DNA from: Opitutaceae bacterium
Lineage (GTDB): Bacteria; Verrucomicrobiota; Verrucomicrobiia; Opitutales; Opitutaceae
Direction of reading: 5' to 3'
Length of the DNA: 64,000 bases
Assembly: GCA_041395105.1 (NCBI GenBank)
Contig: JAWLBB010000002.1
Span: forward strand, 434,001 to 498,000
Both the position numbers and the translations under genes were made by a program. The notes beneath the pieces are model-generated. The model was not told the DNA's origin and made no database searches. It saw only the letters and a list, made by a program, of their open reading frames with translations. Every line of letters begins with the position of its first letter. Position 1 is the stretch's first letter. This document shows positions 9,577 through 18,782 of the stretch, in pieces.

Positions 9577-10389
9577 CTAATCCCGGGGATCGAGACCGGT
9601 CAGCAGATCCCGGGCAGTCCGCTCGAGCAGATCAAGGGAGGCCTCCGGACTTTGGACCGGGTCCTGAAAGCAGGAGACGAGGGCACTTCCCACCACGACC
9701 CCGTCCGAAAGGCGGGCGATGGCCTGCACCTGGTCCGGACTGGAAATGCCAAAGCCGACCACAACGGGCAGATCGGTGTGCCGGCGGATGCCCGTCACCA
9801 TCGGGCCGATATTGTCGGCAAGGTCCTTCCTCACCCCGGTGACGCCGGCCCGTGAAACCGTGTAGATGAAACCGCTGGCGGCCGCCGCAATCCGCTCAAG
9901 GCGCGCCTCGGGCGTGGTCGGCGCCACGATGAAGATCGTCTTGAGGTCGACCGTCCGACAGGCCTTCAGGTAATCCCCGGCTTCCTCAGGCGGAAGGTCG
10001 AGAGTAAGGATACCATCCACTCCGGCCTCGCGCATCCGCCGGATACTCGAATCCAGGCCATTGGCAAAGACCAGATTGAAATAGGTGTAGCAGATGATGG
10101 GGACTTCGCTGAAGGTCCGGATGGCCCGCACCAGCTCAAGCACCCGGTCAGGGGTCATCCCGCTCTCCAAAGCCCGCTGGGCGGCCAGCTGATTGGTCAC
10201 CCCGTCCGCCAACGGATCCGAGAAGGGAACCCCCAGCTCGAGCAGGTCGATGCCGGCGTCGATCAATCGTCGGCAGGCTTCGATCGAGGTCGCATAGTCG
10301 GGATCTCCCGCGCAGAGATAGGCGATGAAGCAGGCACGCTTCGCCGCCCGGGCGTTTTCAAAGGCATTCCGAATCCGGTCCATATCCAT
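9577..10389 (-). CDS. trpA: Tryptophan synthase alpha subunit
   Basis: 270 residues. It cleaves indole-3-glycerol phosphate to indole and glyceraldehyde-3-phosphate, and works in a complex with TrpB. LLELGVPFSDPLADG (about 46-60) carries the catalytic glutamate, and TLDLPPEEAGDY contains the second acidic position. FIYTVSRAGVTG and VVGFGISSPDQV form the phosphate-binding side of the TIM barrel. No trpB or other trp gene lies beside it, so the pathway is dispersed here. Its 3' end faces the LpxH-like gene with a 7-bp gap. Confidence 0.96.
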   Translation of the reverse strand: MDMDRIRNAFENARAAKRACFIAYLCAGDPDYATSIEACRRLIDAGIDLLELGVPFSDPLADGVTNQLAAQRALESGMTPDRVLELVRAIRTFSEVPIICYTYFNLVFANGLDSSIRRMREAGVDGILTLDLPPEEAGDYLKACRTVDLKTIFIVAPTTPEARLERIAAAASGFIYTVSRAGVTGVRKDLADNIGPMVTGIRRHTDLPVVVGFGISSPDQVQAIARLSDGVVVGSALVSCFQDPVQSPEASLDLLERTARDLLTGLDPRD

Positions 10390-10755
10390 TCCGGTCTACC
10401 GGAAACCGGTCGAACCGCGCGAACATATTCTCAGCCGGAACCATGCAGCCGGAGGTTGAGAGATGAGGCAAGATGCTGAGATGCAGCGGGCTGAGTAATA
10501 CCGAGGAATACCCGAAGGTATTCTGAGCGAGTGACGCAAGTTCGATGCACTCAACAGATTGTCTCAGATCGACCAGATCGACTGCATGGGTTCGGCTCAG
10601 ACATCTCTCCGGACGGATCCTTCTCGCGATCGACCTTTGACGTTGACGCCCTCTGCCACCGGCAACTCTCTGGTCGGTGGGGCCCCACGCGCCGATGATC
10701 GTCCGGTCAAATGCGTTTCGACCACGGCCGTCCCGCCCCAACCTGCCGCCCTACC
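10390..10755. other. Gene-free gap between trpA and rnc with one hairpin
   Basis: 366 bp between divergently transcribed trpA and rnc. No convincing coding frame is present. The one clear element is a perfect hairpin at 10506-10523, with 7-bp arms GAATACC/GGTATTC and a CGAA tetraloop. The promoters of trpA and rnc should lie here, but no strong -35/-10 pair stands out. Confidence 0.5.
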
Positions 10756-11469
10756 ATGGAACACCCGATCGAGAAACTGGAGGCTTTTGAAGTGAGGATC
10801 GGTCATCGATTTGAAAATCGCGACCTGCTGATCGAAAGCCTGACCCACCCTTCACTGAACGCCCGTCCGACAGTCCAATCGCGCGATTATCAGCGTCTCG
10901 AATTCCTCGGAGACGCCGTTATTCAGTATGTGGTGACCCGGGAAATTTTCGCCGCCTTCCCTGAAATGGATGAAGGGACCCTGACCCGCAACCGATCCGC
11001 CCTGACCCGCGGGGCGTTCCTCGCAGTTCTCGCCAGGGAGATCGGACTGCCGGACCTCCTGCTCATGAGCGAGGCCGAGCACGCCATGGAAGGCCATCGG
11101 CGCAGTTCCGCACTCGAGGATGGATTGGAAGCACTTGTCGGCGCCATCCATCAGGACGCCGGCCTCGAGACAGCCGCCTCTGTCGTTCTCGCCTGGTATG
11201 GACCTCTCGAGGGACGTCTGGCCCCCCTGCAGGATCAGCACAATCCCAAGGGCCGGCTCCAGGAAAAGGTCCAGCCCGAATACGGCAACCACGCGCTGGT
11301 CTACGAGGTCATCGGAGAAGCGGGTGATCCCCATCGCCGGGAATTCGAGGTCAAGGTCAGCCTGAACGGGGTATGCATCGGTCGCGGCAGCGGCACGTCC
11401 AAAAAGTCGGCGGAGGAGCGGGCCGCCCGGGCGGCCCTCAAGCACCTGCAATCCGGGCAACTCCCGTGA
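10756..11469 (+). CDS. rnc: Ribonuclease III
   Basis: 237 residues. A double-strand-specific endoribonuclease that processes rRNA precursors and structured mRNAs. YQRLEFLGDAVI (about 48-59) is the RNase III signature with metal-binding acidic residues; ALEDGLEALVGAIHQD supplies the second acidic cluster. Residues 160-235 form a dsRNA-binding domain ending in GTSKKSAEERAARAAL. The ATG at 10756 is preferred over an upstream ATG at 10711, because the extra 15 residues are not RNase III-like. The stop codon overlaps the mfd start (GTGA, 11466-11469), so the two are probably translationally coupled. Confidence 0.95.
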   Translation: MEHPIEKLEAFEVRIGHRFENRDLLIESLTHPSLNARPTVQSRDYQRLEFLGDAVIQYVVTREIFAAFPEMDEGTLTRNRSALTRGAFLAVLAREIGLPDLLLMSEAEHAMEGHRRSSALEDGLEALVGAIHQDAGLETAASVVLAWYGPLEGRLAPLQDQHNPKGRLQEKVQPEYGNHALVYEVIGEAGDPHRREFEVKVSLNGVCIGRGSGTSKKSAEERAARAALKHLQSGQLP

Positions 11470-14400
11470 AGCAACCGCCGATACTGCCGGACTCGCCGAA
11501 TCTCAAGACCACCCGTCTGATCGGGGTGAGCCCGCCGGCACGCGCCGCCGTCATCGAGGACTGGATCAGTCGATCCCCGTCACAACCCTGGTTCATCCTC
11601 GGAAACGATGGCCACCAGATTGAGTCCCTGGCCGAGGATCTCCGCCTGTTTCACCGTGCGGCTGGGCGAACCGATGCGTCAATCGACTGCCGGTTGCTGC
11701 CCGAATTGCCCGAAGACGCCACCGACGGCCCAGGGAATTTCGAACCGTCGGGCGATCGATTCGCCACTCTCCGCGCCCTCCTCGATTTCGATCCGGCCAA
11801 GGGCGGTCACCTCGTGGTTCTGACCACGCCGCGCGCGCTCGATCAGGCTGTCCCGGAACCCGAGGCCGTCCGCTCTCTCAAGCTGGAAATCCGCAAAGGG
11901 GCGCCCCTCCCTTTCCGGGAGTTCATCGAGACCCTCAACCGTTTCGACTACGACACGGAATCCGTCTGCGAAGCGCCCGGCCAGATGGCGGTGAGAGGGG
12001 GAATCATCGACCTCTATCCGGTGGCGGCGGATCGCCCCTGGCGAATTGACTTCTTCGGGGACGAGGTCGAATCCGTCCAGGCGTTCGACCCCGTGACCCA
12101 GCGCAGCGGCGAAGCCGTCGACTTCATCACCGTCACACCTTCCCCGACAATGGAATTGCCCGCCGCGGCGGAAGGGATCCGAGGATTCCTTGGATCGTCG
12201 ATGGGATGGCTTCTGATCGACCCGGAGGCGCTTGCCGGGACTGTTTCGGATCACGCGCGCGAACCCGGCTCCACCGTTTGGGAATCCTGGCAACGGCTGA
12301 TCGCCGCCCGGGAAAACCACCCGGATGCCTGGATCACGATCTCCGATCTCGATCTGAACGGGGACGATTCCGACGAAGACCGGTCCCTCACCTATGAAGC
12401 CGAGTCCCTCGAATTCTACCGCACGTATCCGGATACGTCCCGAATCGCAGACGAACGGCTGATCGATGAACAGGCGGCTCGCGGGCGTTTTCTCGCCCAG
12501 GTGGCGGAGTGGCAGGACGCCGGGGATCGGGTGGTTTTCGTTCTCCCTCGTCAGGGCGAATTCGATCGGGTCCGCGAGCTGCTTGAAGAAGAGGGTCTGG
12601 CCGGAAGGATTCGTCCCCACTTCATCGAGGGTCAGTTGAACGAAGGGTTTCGAATCCGCTTCCGCAAGGGACTGGGTCGCCTGCACTGGGAAGGGCTCGA
12701 GCGCGTCCCGGCCGCGGTCATTGTCACCGAAACCGAGCTCTTCGGGGTCAAACGCAAGCGGCGCCCCCGACTCCGCCAGCGGGCCCAGGTCAACCAATCG
12801 CAGGTCGACCAGCTTCTCGATTTTGCCGATCTGGTCGAAGGGGAATTCGTCGTCCACCTCCTGCACGGCATCGCCGTCTATCGCGGTCTCAAGAGTATCG
12901 AGACGGGCGGTCAGATCCGCGAGGTGCTTTCCCTCGAGTTTGATGCCGGTGTCACCCTGCACGTCTCCCTGCACGAATCCCACCTCGTCTCGCGCTACGT
13001 CGGGCTTTCCAAGATTCGACCGCAACTCGGTCGAATCGGCAGCGGCAAATGGGAAAAGACGAGACAGACGGCCGAGCGGGCCACCCTCGACTACGCCGCG
13101 CAATTGCTGGAGATCCAGGCGCGACGTTCCCTCCATCCGGGATTCGCCTTCCCCGAAGACACCGCCTGGCAGAAGGAGTTTGAAGCCACCTTTCCCTACC
13201 GGGAGACCCCCGACCAGCTCAAGGCGATCGAAGAGGCCAAGGCCGACATGGAAAACCAATTGCCGATGGACCGTCTGATCTGCGGCGATGTCGGTTTCGG
13301 CAAGACAGAGGTAGCCTTGCGGGCCGCCTTCAAGGCGGTCATGGGCGGGAAGCAGGTGGCTCTGCTTGTGCCGACCACCGTGTTGGCCCAACAGCACTTC
13401 AACACCTTTCGGGAACGTATGAGCGGATTCCCCGTCGTGGTCGAGATGGTCAGTCGGTTCCGGACGCGCAGGGACCAGATCAAGATCCTGGATTCGCTGG
13501 CCGGCGGCCGGGTGGACATCCTCATCGGCACCCATCGGCTCATCCAGAAGGATGTGGTCTTCAGGGATCTTGGGCTGGTCATCATCGACGAGGAACAACG
13601 CTTCGGGGTGCGCCACAAGGAGGTCTTCAAAACCTGGCGGGCCAACGTCGAGGTTCTCTCGATGAGCGCGACCCCGATCCCGCGAACCCTCTACCAGGCT
13701 CTGGTCGGCGCCCGCAACCTGAGCGTGATCGAAACCCCGCCGGCCGAACGCCGCCCCATCATCACCATCGTCAAGAGCTACGAGGAAAAGCTCGTGGCCG
13801 AAGTCATCCGCAAGGAAATCAGACGCGGCGGACAGGTCTTCTACCTCCACAACCGGGTCCAGACGATCGACGAAGTCGCGTCCCGCCTGCGGCAGCTGGT
13901 CCCGGAAGCGAGTTTTGCCGTCGGTCACGGGCAGATGGATGAAAAGGACCTGGAAAGGATCATGGTCGAGTTCATTGACGGCCGCTTCCAGGTCCTCGTC
14001 TGCACCACCATCATCGAATCCGGCCTCGATATCCCGAACTGCAATACCATCATCATCGAAGGAGCCGATCGCTTCGGCCTCTCCCAGCTCTACCAACTCC
14101 GGGGCAGGGTCGGTCGATTCAAGCATCAGGCCTACGCTTATCTGCTGCTTCATCGACATTCCCGCCTGCTCGATCTCGCCCGCAAACGCCTGCACGCCCT
14201 CCGTCAACACAACCAGCTCGGAGCCGGTTTCCGGATCGCCATGCGCGATCTCGAACTCCGCGGAGCCGGAAACCTACTCGGGCAGCAGCAGAGCGGGTAT
14301 ATCATGGGGGTTGGCTTCGATCTCTACTGCCAGTTGCTGCGCCAGTCGATCGCCCGTCTGAAGGGCGAACCGATCGCCGCCACCATCCGGGCATCAGTCA

Positions 14401-14879
14401 AACTCGACTTTGTCTATCAGGGAGAAGGCCGCTCGGAAACATCGAGCCGCTATTCGGATGGATTCACCGTGCTCAAACAACAGGAGATCAACGACGGGAG
14501 TTGCGCGCCGACTGAGGCCCGGATTCCTCCGGCCTACATCACCGAGACCCGCCTGCGGATCGATGTCTACCGGCGCCTCGCCATGGCCGAATCGGTTCGT
14601 CAACTCCGGGAGATCGGCGAGGAACTCGAGGATCGTTTCGGAAAACGACCCATCGAACTGGAGGCTCTTCTCGCCCTGACTGAGATCCGGTGCCTCGCGG
14701 AACAGAAGGGGATCGTTTCGGTCGAAACCGAAGGGAATCGCCTCAAATGCCGGCGGGCGAGCCGCAACCCGGATGACTTCGTCATGTTGGGCAGCCGCTT
14801 TCCCCGCTTGACCGCATCTGATCCCCTCGTACGTTTGAATGAAGTCAAAGTCTTCCTGAGAAATCTCCCACCGAAGTAA
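11466..14879 (+). CDS. mfd: Transcription-repair coupling factor Mfd
   Basis: 1137 residues, close to the usual Mfd length. Mfd removes RNA polymerase stalled at DNA damage and recruits UvrA. The UvrB-like N-terminal domain includes GGIIDLYP. The RNA polymerase-interacting domain has GEFVVHLLHGIAVYRG (about 460). The translocase has Walker A GDVGFGKTE (about 607-615), the DEEQ box IIDEEQRFGV, SATPIPRTLYQAL, and GRVGR in motif VI. LELRGAGNLLGQQQSG lies in the TRG region. The GTG start at 11466 overlaps the rnc stop; the frame stays open upstream inside rnc, but that part is not Mfd-like. Confidence 0.96.
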   Translation: MKQPPILPDSPNLKTTRLIGVSPPARAAVIEDWISRSPSQPWFILGNDGHQIESLAEDLRLFHRAAGRTDASIDCRLLPELPEDATDGPGNFEPSGDRFATLRALLDFDPAKGGHLVVLTTPRALDQAVPEPEAVRSLKLEIRKGAPLPFREFIETLNRFDYDTESVCEAPGQMAVRGGIIDLYPVAADRPWRIDFFGDEVESVQAFDPVTQRSGEAVDFITVTPSPTMELPAAAEGIRGFLGSSMGWLLIDPEALAGTVSDHAREPGSTVWESWQRLIAARENHPDAWITISDLDLNGDDSDEDRSLTYEAESLEFYRTYPDTSRIADERLIDEQAARGRFLAQVAEWQDAGDRVVFVLPRQGEFDRVRELLEEEGLAGRIRPHFIEGQLNEGFRIRFRKGLGRLHWEGLERVPAAVIVTETELFGVKRKRRPRLRQRAQVNQSQVDQLLDFADLVEGEFVVHLLHGIAVYRGLKSIETGGQIREVLSLEFDAGVTLHVSLHESHLVSRYVGLSKIRPQLGRIGSGKWEKTRQTAERATLDYAAQLLEIQARRSLHPGFAFPEDTAWQKEFEATFPYRETPDQLKAIEEAKADMENQLPMDRLICGDVGFGKTEVALRAAFKAVMGGKQVALLVPTTVLAQQHFNTFRERMSGFPVVVEMVSRFRTRRDQIKILDSLAGGRVDILIGTHRLIQKDVVFRDLGLVIIDEEQRFGVRHKEVFKTWRANVEVLSMSATPIPRTLYQALVGARNLSVIETPPAERRPIITIVKSYEEKLVAEVIRKEIRRGGQVFYLHNRVQTIDEVASRLRQLVPEASFAVGHGQMDEKDLERIMVEFIDGRFQVLVCTTIIESGLDIPNCNTIIIEGADRFGLSQLYQLRGRVGRFKHQAYAYLLLHRHSRLLDLARKRLHALRQHNQLGAGFRIAMRDLELRGAGNLLGQQQSGYIMGVGFDLYCQLLRQSIARLKGEPIAATIRASVKLDFVYQGEGRSETSSRYSDGFTVLKQQEINDGSCAPTEARIPPAYITETRLRIDVYRRLAMAESVRQLREIGEELEDRFGKRPIELEALLALTEIRCLAEQKGIVSVETEGNRLKCRRASRNPDDFVMLGSRFPRLTASDPLVRLNEVKVFLRNLPPK

Positions 14880-14883
14880 ACCA

Positions 14884-15882
14884 ATGATCATCAAGCAGTT
14901 TCCGCGCCCGATCGCTTTCTTGGTGTTCTGCCTCCTTCCCACCCTAGCCCCCGCTCAGACCACCGGCGACCCGGTCGGCGCCCGCTTTGCCAACGGTATC
15001 GCGGCAATTGTCGAGGACCGGATCATCACCGTTGGGGATATCCGCCGGGAAATCGAGCCGCTCCTTCCCCAGATTCGTTCCCAGAGTCGCACCGAGGCGG
15101 AATTCCGGAAGAACCTCGAACAGGTTGAAGACGATATCATCCAGAACCTCACCGACCAGACCCTCATTGTTAAGGACTTCTACAGCGATGAGAAACGCCG
15201 GATCCCCGAGAGCTTCGTAGAGAACGAGGTCCAGGAACGACTCATCACCCAGTTTGACTCGGACCGGAGCAAGTTCCTTGAATACCTGAACTCCATCGGG
15301 AAAACCCCCCGTGAATACCGCGACATCGTCCGTGAAGAGATCATCGTCGGCTATATGCGCAGCCAGCTCCGCAAGTCCCAGAGCATCGTCAGCCCGGTCA
15401 AGATCGAGAATTACTACAAGGAAAACCAGGAACGCTTCTACCAGGGAGACAGCGTCCACCTGCGGCTGATCCGCCTGACCCAGTTGGCCGATGAGGACTC
15501 CGCAGTCCTCGAACAATCCGCCGACACCATTATCGATCAATTGGGCAAGGGAGCGAAATTCGAAGATCTCGCCACCCAGTACAGTCAGGACACGCGGCGC
15601 AACCAGGGCGGTGATTGGGGGTGGATCAACCGTGAAGACCTGAAACCGGAGTTGGCCGACGTCGCCTTCTCGCTCGAAAAGGGAGCCTTCAGCCAACCGA
15701 TCCGGACCGAAAAGGACATTTTCATCCTCTTTGTGGAGGACAAGCGCGATGCCGGTGTCCAACCCATCTCCGAGGTCCGTGACCAGATCGAGCGCATCCT
15801 GATCAGCCAGATGTCGCGCGATGCTCAGGAACGCTACCTGGAGCGCCTCCGTCGCGACGGCTACGTTCGGTACTTCAACTAG
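14884..15882 (+). CDS. SurA-type peptidyl-prolyl isomerase with one parvulin domain
   Basis: 332 residues. The signal peptide ends near LAPAQ (about 25). NGIAAIVEDRIITVGDIRRE is the standard SurA N-terminal opening, followed by a helical chaperone domain to about 165. One parvulin domain spans about 180-280: LRLIRLTQ, FEDLATQYSQD, GGDWGWI, then SQPIRTEKDIFILFVED. E. coli SurA has two such domains, so this is a shorter type. It should help outer-membrane proteins fold in the periplasm. It starts 4 bp after mfd, so rnc-mfd-surA is probably one operon. Confidence 0.88.
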   Translation: MIIKQFPRPIAFLVFCLLPTLAPAQTTGDPVGARFANGIAAIVEDRIITVGDIRREIEPLLPQIRSQSRTEAEFRKNLEQVEDDIIQNLTDQTLIVKDFYSDEKRRIPESFVENEVQERLITQFDSDRSKFLEYLNSIGKTPREYRDIVREEIIVGYMRSQLRKSQSIVSPVKIENYYKENQERFYQGDSVHLRLIRLTQLADEDSAVLEQSADTIIDQLGKGAKFEDLATQYSQDTRRNQGGDWGWINREDLKPELADVAFSLEKGAFSQPIRTEKDIFILFVEDKRDAGVQPISEVRDQIERILISQMSRDAQERYLERLRRDGYVRYFN

Positions 15883-16054
15883 AGGCAGAACTCCGGAAGG
15901 AGGGACTTTGCCCCGATGGGAAGCAGTCGGCAGGGCCGGTCTGCAGGGCACGCGCTGCGAGGACCACCAGCAGCGAACTTCCGCAGGATCGATCGGACGC
16001 TGAATCGATGGGGCCAGCCCGACCTGCCATGCCGAAACGGCGCAGCGTCCCCCT

Positions 16055-16807
16055 TCAGTGCACGCTCCCGCCCTTCAACTCGAGCGGCTCGGGCGGGTTC
16101 TTGATGTTCGGACAGCCGTCCTTCCAGACCCCTTGCGGGCGGGCCCAGCGGACGGCATTGGCGATGACCCGCCGGACATTGGCATCGTAATAGGTCGGAT
16201 AGGTTTCATGGCCGGGCCGGAAGTAGAAGATCCTCCCGTTGCCCCGGAACCAGCAATTGCCGCTCCGGAAGACCTCGCCGCCCTCAAACCAGGAAATGAA
16301 GACCTGCTCATCCGGTGGGGGAATTCCAAACGGTTCCCCGTACATCTCCTCGTTCGCCAATTCAAAGTAACCATCGATCCCCGCCGCAATCGGATGGCCG
16401 GGGTTGCAGACCCAGACCCGTTCTTTTTCGCCCGCTTCACGCCAGCAGAGGGAACAGGTCGTCCCCATAAGTCGCTTGAAGACCTTGGAATAATGACCGC
16501 TGTGCAGGACAACCAGTCCCATGCCCTCCAGGACCCTCTTCTGAACCCGGGCTGCAACGGCGTCGTCGACCTTCTCATGAGCCGCATGCCCCCACCAGAT
16601 CAGGACATCGGTCTTCGAGAGGCGCGCCTCGGTCAGCCCGTGCTCGGGCTCCTGTAGTGTAGCCGTGGATACAGTGAGATCATCACCCGATTCCCGCAGT
16701 CCTCTTGCGATCACCGTGTGCATCCCCTTCGGATAGATTTTCCGGACCGCCTCATGGGTGGTCTCGTGCACGTTTTCACCCCAGACAACAACACGCAGCT
16801 TGCTCAT
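16055..16807 (-). CDS. ThuA-like (trehalose utilization) domain protein
   Basis: 250 residues with a class I glutamine amidotransferase-like fold typical of ThuA proteins. RVVVWGENVHETTHEAV opens the domain, DVLIWWGHAAHEKVDDAV follows at about 70, and GLVVLHSGHYSKVFKRLMG at about 100. VWVCNPGHPIAAGID and RIFYFRPGHETYPTYYD are further conserved blocks. ThuA-family proteins are linked to sugar utilisation, but the exact reaction is unclear. The start at 16807 is chosen because the N-terminal 17 residues of the longer frame do not fit the family. It diverges from radC by 80 bp. Confidence 0.85.
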   Translation of the reverse strand: MSKLRVVVWGENVHETTHEAVRKIYPKGMHTVIARGLRESGDDLTVSTATLQEPEHGLTEARLSKTDVLIWWGHAAHEKVDDAVAARVQKRVLEGMGLVVLHSGHYSKVFKRLMGTTCSLCWREAGEKERVWVCNPGHPIAAGIDGYFELANEEMYGEPFGIPPPDEQVFISWFEGGEVFRSGNCWFRGNGRIFYFRPGHETYPTYYDANVRRVIANAVRWARPQGVWKDGCPNIKNPPEPLELKGGSVH

Positions 16808-16887
16808 GACCGGACATCCTGTCGTTTCCCGTCGACCGGAGGAACAAAATTCTTCCAAAATCCCGTCCTAACGACAGACTGCCTCTC

Positions 16888-17610
16888 ATGCCCGCCTCCC
16901 CCGAATACCGTCCGGTGCAATTGCGGGAGATGGCCTCGAATCAACGCCCCCAAGAGCGGATGGAATCCCAAGGCGCCGGGGCCCTCAGCGATACCGAACT
17001 GATCGCCATGCTCCTGCGCAGCGGGACCCCCGGAAACGACGTCCTGAGCCTGTCGGGCCGGTTGGTCGCGGATGCCGGGTCCCTCTCCGACCTGCTCGCC
17101 TGGTCGGCCGACGACTTCAAGCGTGTCCCCGGCATCGGGCCGGTCAAGGCCCTCCAACTGGTCACGGTGATGGAAATCGCCCGCCGGGTTCTCGCCCGCG
17201 GCACCGGAACAAACCCGATCTTCAATCGTCCCGAGATCGTCTTTGCCCACTTCCTTCCGACCACCGCCGGACTGAACGTCGAGAAATTCTGGGTCCTCTG
17301 TCTCAACCGGAAAAACCGGTTGATGCGCCAGCACGAAGCCACCTCCGGAACCGCCACCAGCAGCCTTGTTCATCCCCGGGAGGTCTTCCGCGAGGCCATC
17401 CGGGCCGGAGCCTCCGCCGTCATCTGCGTCCACAACCACCCCAGCGGCGATCCTGCACCAAGCAGCGCCGATATCCAGGTGACCCGGCAGCTCCGGGATG
17501 CAGCCAAAGCCGTGGACATCGACCTGCTCGATCATATCGTAATCGGTCGAAAGGAAATTGATCCGGCCGGCCTGGGCTACTACAGCTTCCGGGAATCCGG
17601 CCTGCTCTGA
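16888..17610 (+). CDS. radC: RadC/JAB1-type DNA repair-associated protein
   Basis: 240 residues. The N-terminal half contains helix-hairpin-helix sequence (FKRVPGIGPVKALQLV, about 75-90). The C-terminal half is the RadC/MPN domain with the JAMM metal motif HNHPSGDPAPSSAD (about 178-191) and a preceding glutamate (RQHEATSG). RadC is often linked to DNA repair by name, but its role is not established. It stands alone, between a divergent ThuA-like gene and tRNA-Tyr. Confidence 0.94.
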   Translation: MPASPEYRPVQLREMASNQRPQERMESQGAGALSDTELIAMLLRSGTPGNDVLSLSGRLVADAGSLSDLLAWSADDFKRVPGIGPVKALQLVTVMEIARRVLARGTGTNPIFNRPEIVFAHFLPTTAGLNVEKFWVLCLNRKNRLMRQHEATSGTATSSLVHPREVFREAIRAGASAVICVHNHPSGDPAPSSADIQVTRQLRDAAKAVDIDLLDHIVIGRKEIDPAGLGYYSFRESGLL

Positions 17611-17680
17611 TCGAAAGGCTCAAAGAAAAGCCTTGAACTTTGTTCGATCGACCTTGATCTAGGACGTTCTCCAAACGGCC

Positions 17681-17754
<74 letters not shown>

Positions 17755-17763
<9 letters not shown>

Positions 17764-17894
17764 CCACTTTTCGAAGAACCAGATGACAGTCCGAATCTGA
17801 GACCGCTCGGGCTACAAGACGTCAATCGGTGGATTTGGACCACCACAGGGGGTTCGACGGAGCGAGGCACGAGCCTCCTCTCCCACCATCACTT
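17755..17894 (+). repeat. Imperfect repeat of the tRNA-Tyr 3' end
   Basis: CTCCCACCACCACTT at 17755-17769, which includes the tRNA acceptor 3' strand and CCA, recurs as CTCCCACCATCACTT at 17880-17894 (14 of 15 identical). A GGTTCGA like the T-loop also precedes the second copy. It may be a decayed tRNA copy or an old attachment-site duplication; the 110 bp between the copies hold no gene. Confidence 0.45.
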
Positions 17895-17919
17895 ATCGAC
17901 CCGGATGGTTAACGCCGGA

Positions 17920-18660
17920 TCAGGGAACGAGAAGAAAACCTGAGACTTGCGGCGGTTCACCACCAACTGCAACCGCACCTGAATAGTCCTCGGCAACTGA
18001 AAACCGGATCAGGGTCCAGGGCCGATCGAGGTGGGGGTTCTCCTTGCCCCGGCTTCGGACAATCCTGGTCCCATTCCGGTCAAACTCGATCGAAAACGAA
18101 TCCAGAGGCATCGACAAGCCTTCCCCGACCGCCTTGACGAAGGCCTCCTTGCAAACCCAGGTGTCGATAAAGGCCGCTTTCCGTGCCGTTTCAGGCTGTC
18201 TGAGAATATGATCAGCCTCTTCCGCAGAGAAGAAACGACGGCTCAATGATTCGATCTCCACGCTTCGCGAAATCCGTTCCACATCCACACCGACCGGCCT
18301 TTCCCGGATCGCCGCAACCAGGATCCGGTCACCCGAATGGCTGAGATTGTACGACCAGTGATCCCCCCGGGAACCCTCCCTGATCAAATAAGGCTTCCCG
18401 TGGGGGCCAGTCCCGAAGGTCAGCAACGGCGGCCCGGACCCGGCGCACGATCCGAGGATCCGCCTCAAGAGACCATGGGCAAAGACATACCGCTCCCGGT
18501 CTTCCAGTCGCAGGAAACGATCGGCCCGGCGGATTTCATCGCCATCAAGCATCGATTCGAGGCCGCCAAGACGACTGCGCCATTGATTGAATTCGGCCTG
18601 CCAGACATGGATGTGATCATCCGCTGGAGTCGAAATCGTTGATGAGGTTTCCCATTGCAT
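17920..18660 (-). CDS. Sfp-type 4'-phosphopantetheinyl transferase
   Basis: 246 residues, the length of an Sfp/HetI-type enzyme. It moves the phosphopantetheine arm of CoA onto carrier proteins. HGKPYL (about 90), YNLSHSGDRILVA (about 103), VGVDVERI (about 122) with the metal-binding Asp/Glu, and WVCKEAFVKAVGEGL (about 167-181) are the family motifs in order. No polyketide or peptide synthase is nearby, so its target is probably encoded elsewhere. Its start lies 122 bp upstream of the preferred mgtE start on the opposite strand. Confidence 0.92.
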   Translation of the reverse strand: MQWETSSTISTPADDHIHVWQAEFNQWRSRLGGLESMLDGDEIRRADRFLRLEDRERYVFAHGLLRRILGSCAGSGPPLLTFGTGPHGKPYLIREGSRGDHWSYNLSHSGDRILVAAIRERPVGVDVERISRSVEIESLSRRFFSAEEADHILRQPETARKAAFIDTWVCKEAFVKAVGEGLSMPLDSFSIEFDRNGTRIVRSRGKENPHLDRPWTLIRFSVAEDYSGAVAVGGEPPQVSGFLLVP

Positions 18661-18782
18661 CCGGGAAACAGGCTGAAGGGTTTACGGTCCGGTGCCAAGT
18701 AGGAGTCGTTCATGCGATGCTCTTGCCAACGGGGTTTCTCCCAACGATTCTTCACCTCAACGGATCCCCCACCTTCGCCGCC

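Noticed and set aside
11679..14210. 843-codon open frame on the reverse strand inside mfd
   Set aside because: It is antisense to a clearly recognisable gene over its whole length, has no family-like motifs, and reflects the GC-rich codon pattern of mfd.
18661..18782. M-box riboswitch in front of mgtE
   Set aside because: The segment overlaps the start of the phosphopantetheinyl transferase gene and shows none of the conserved M-box helices.
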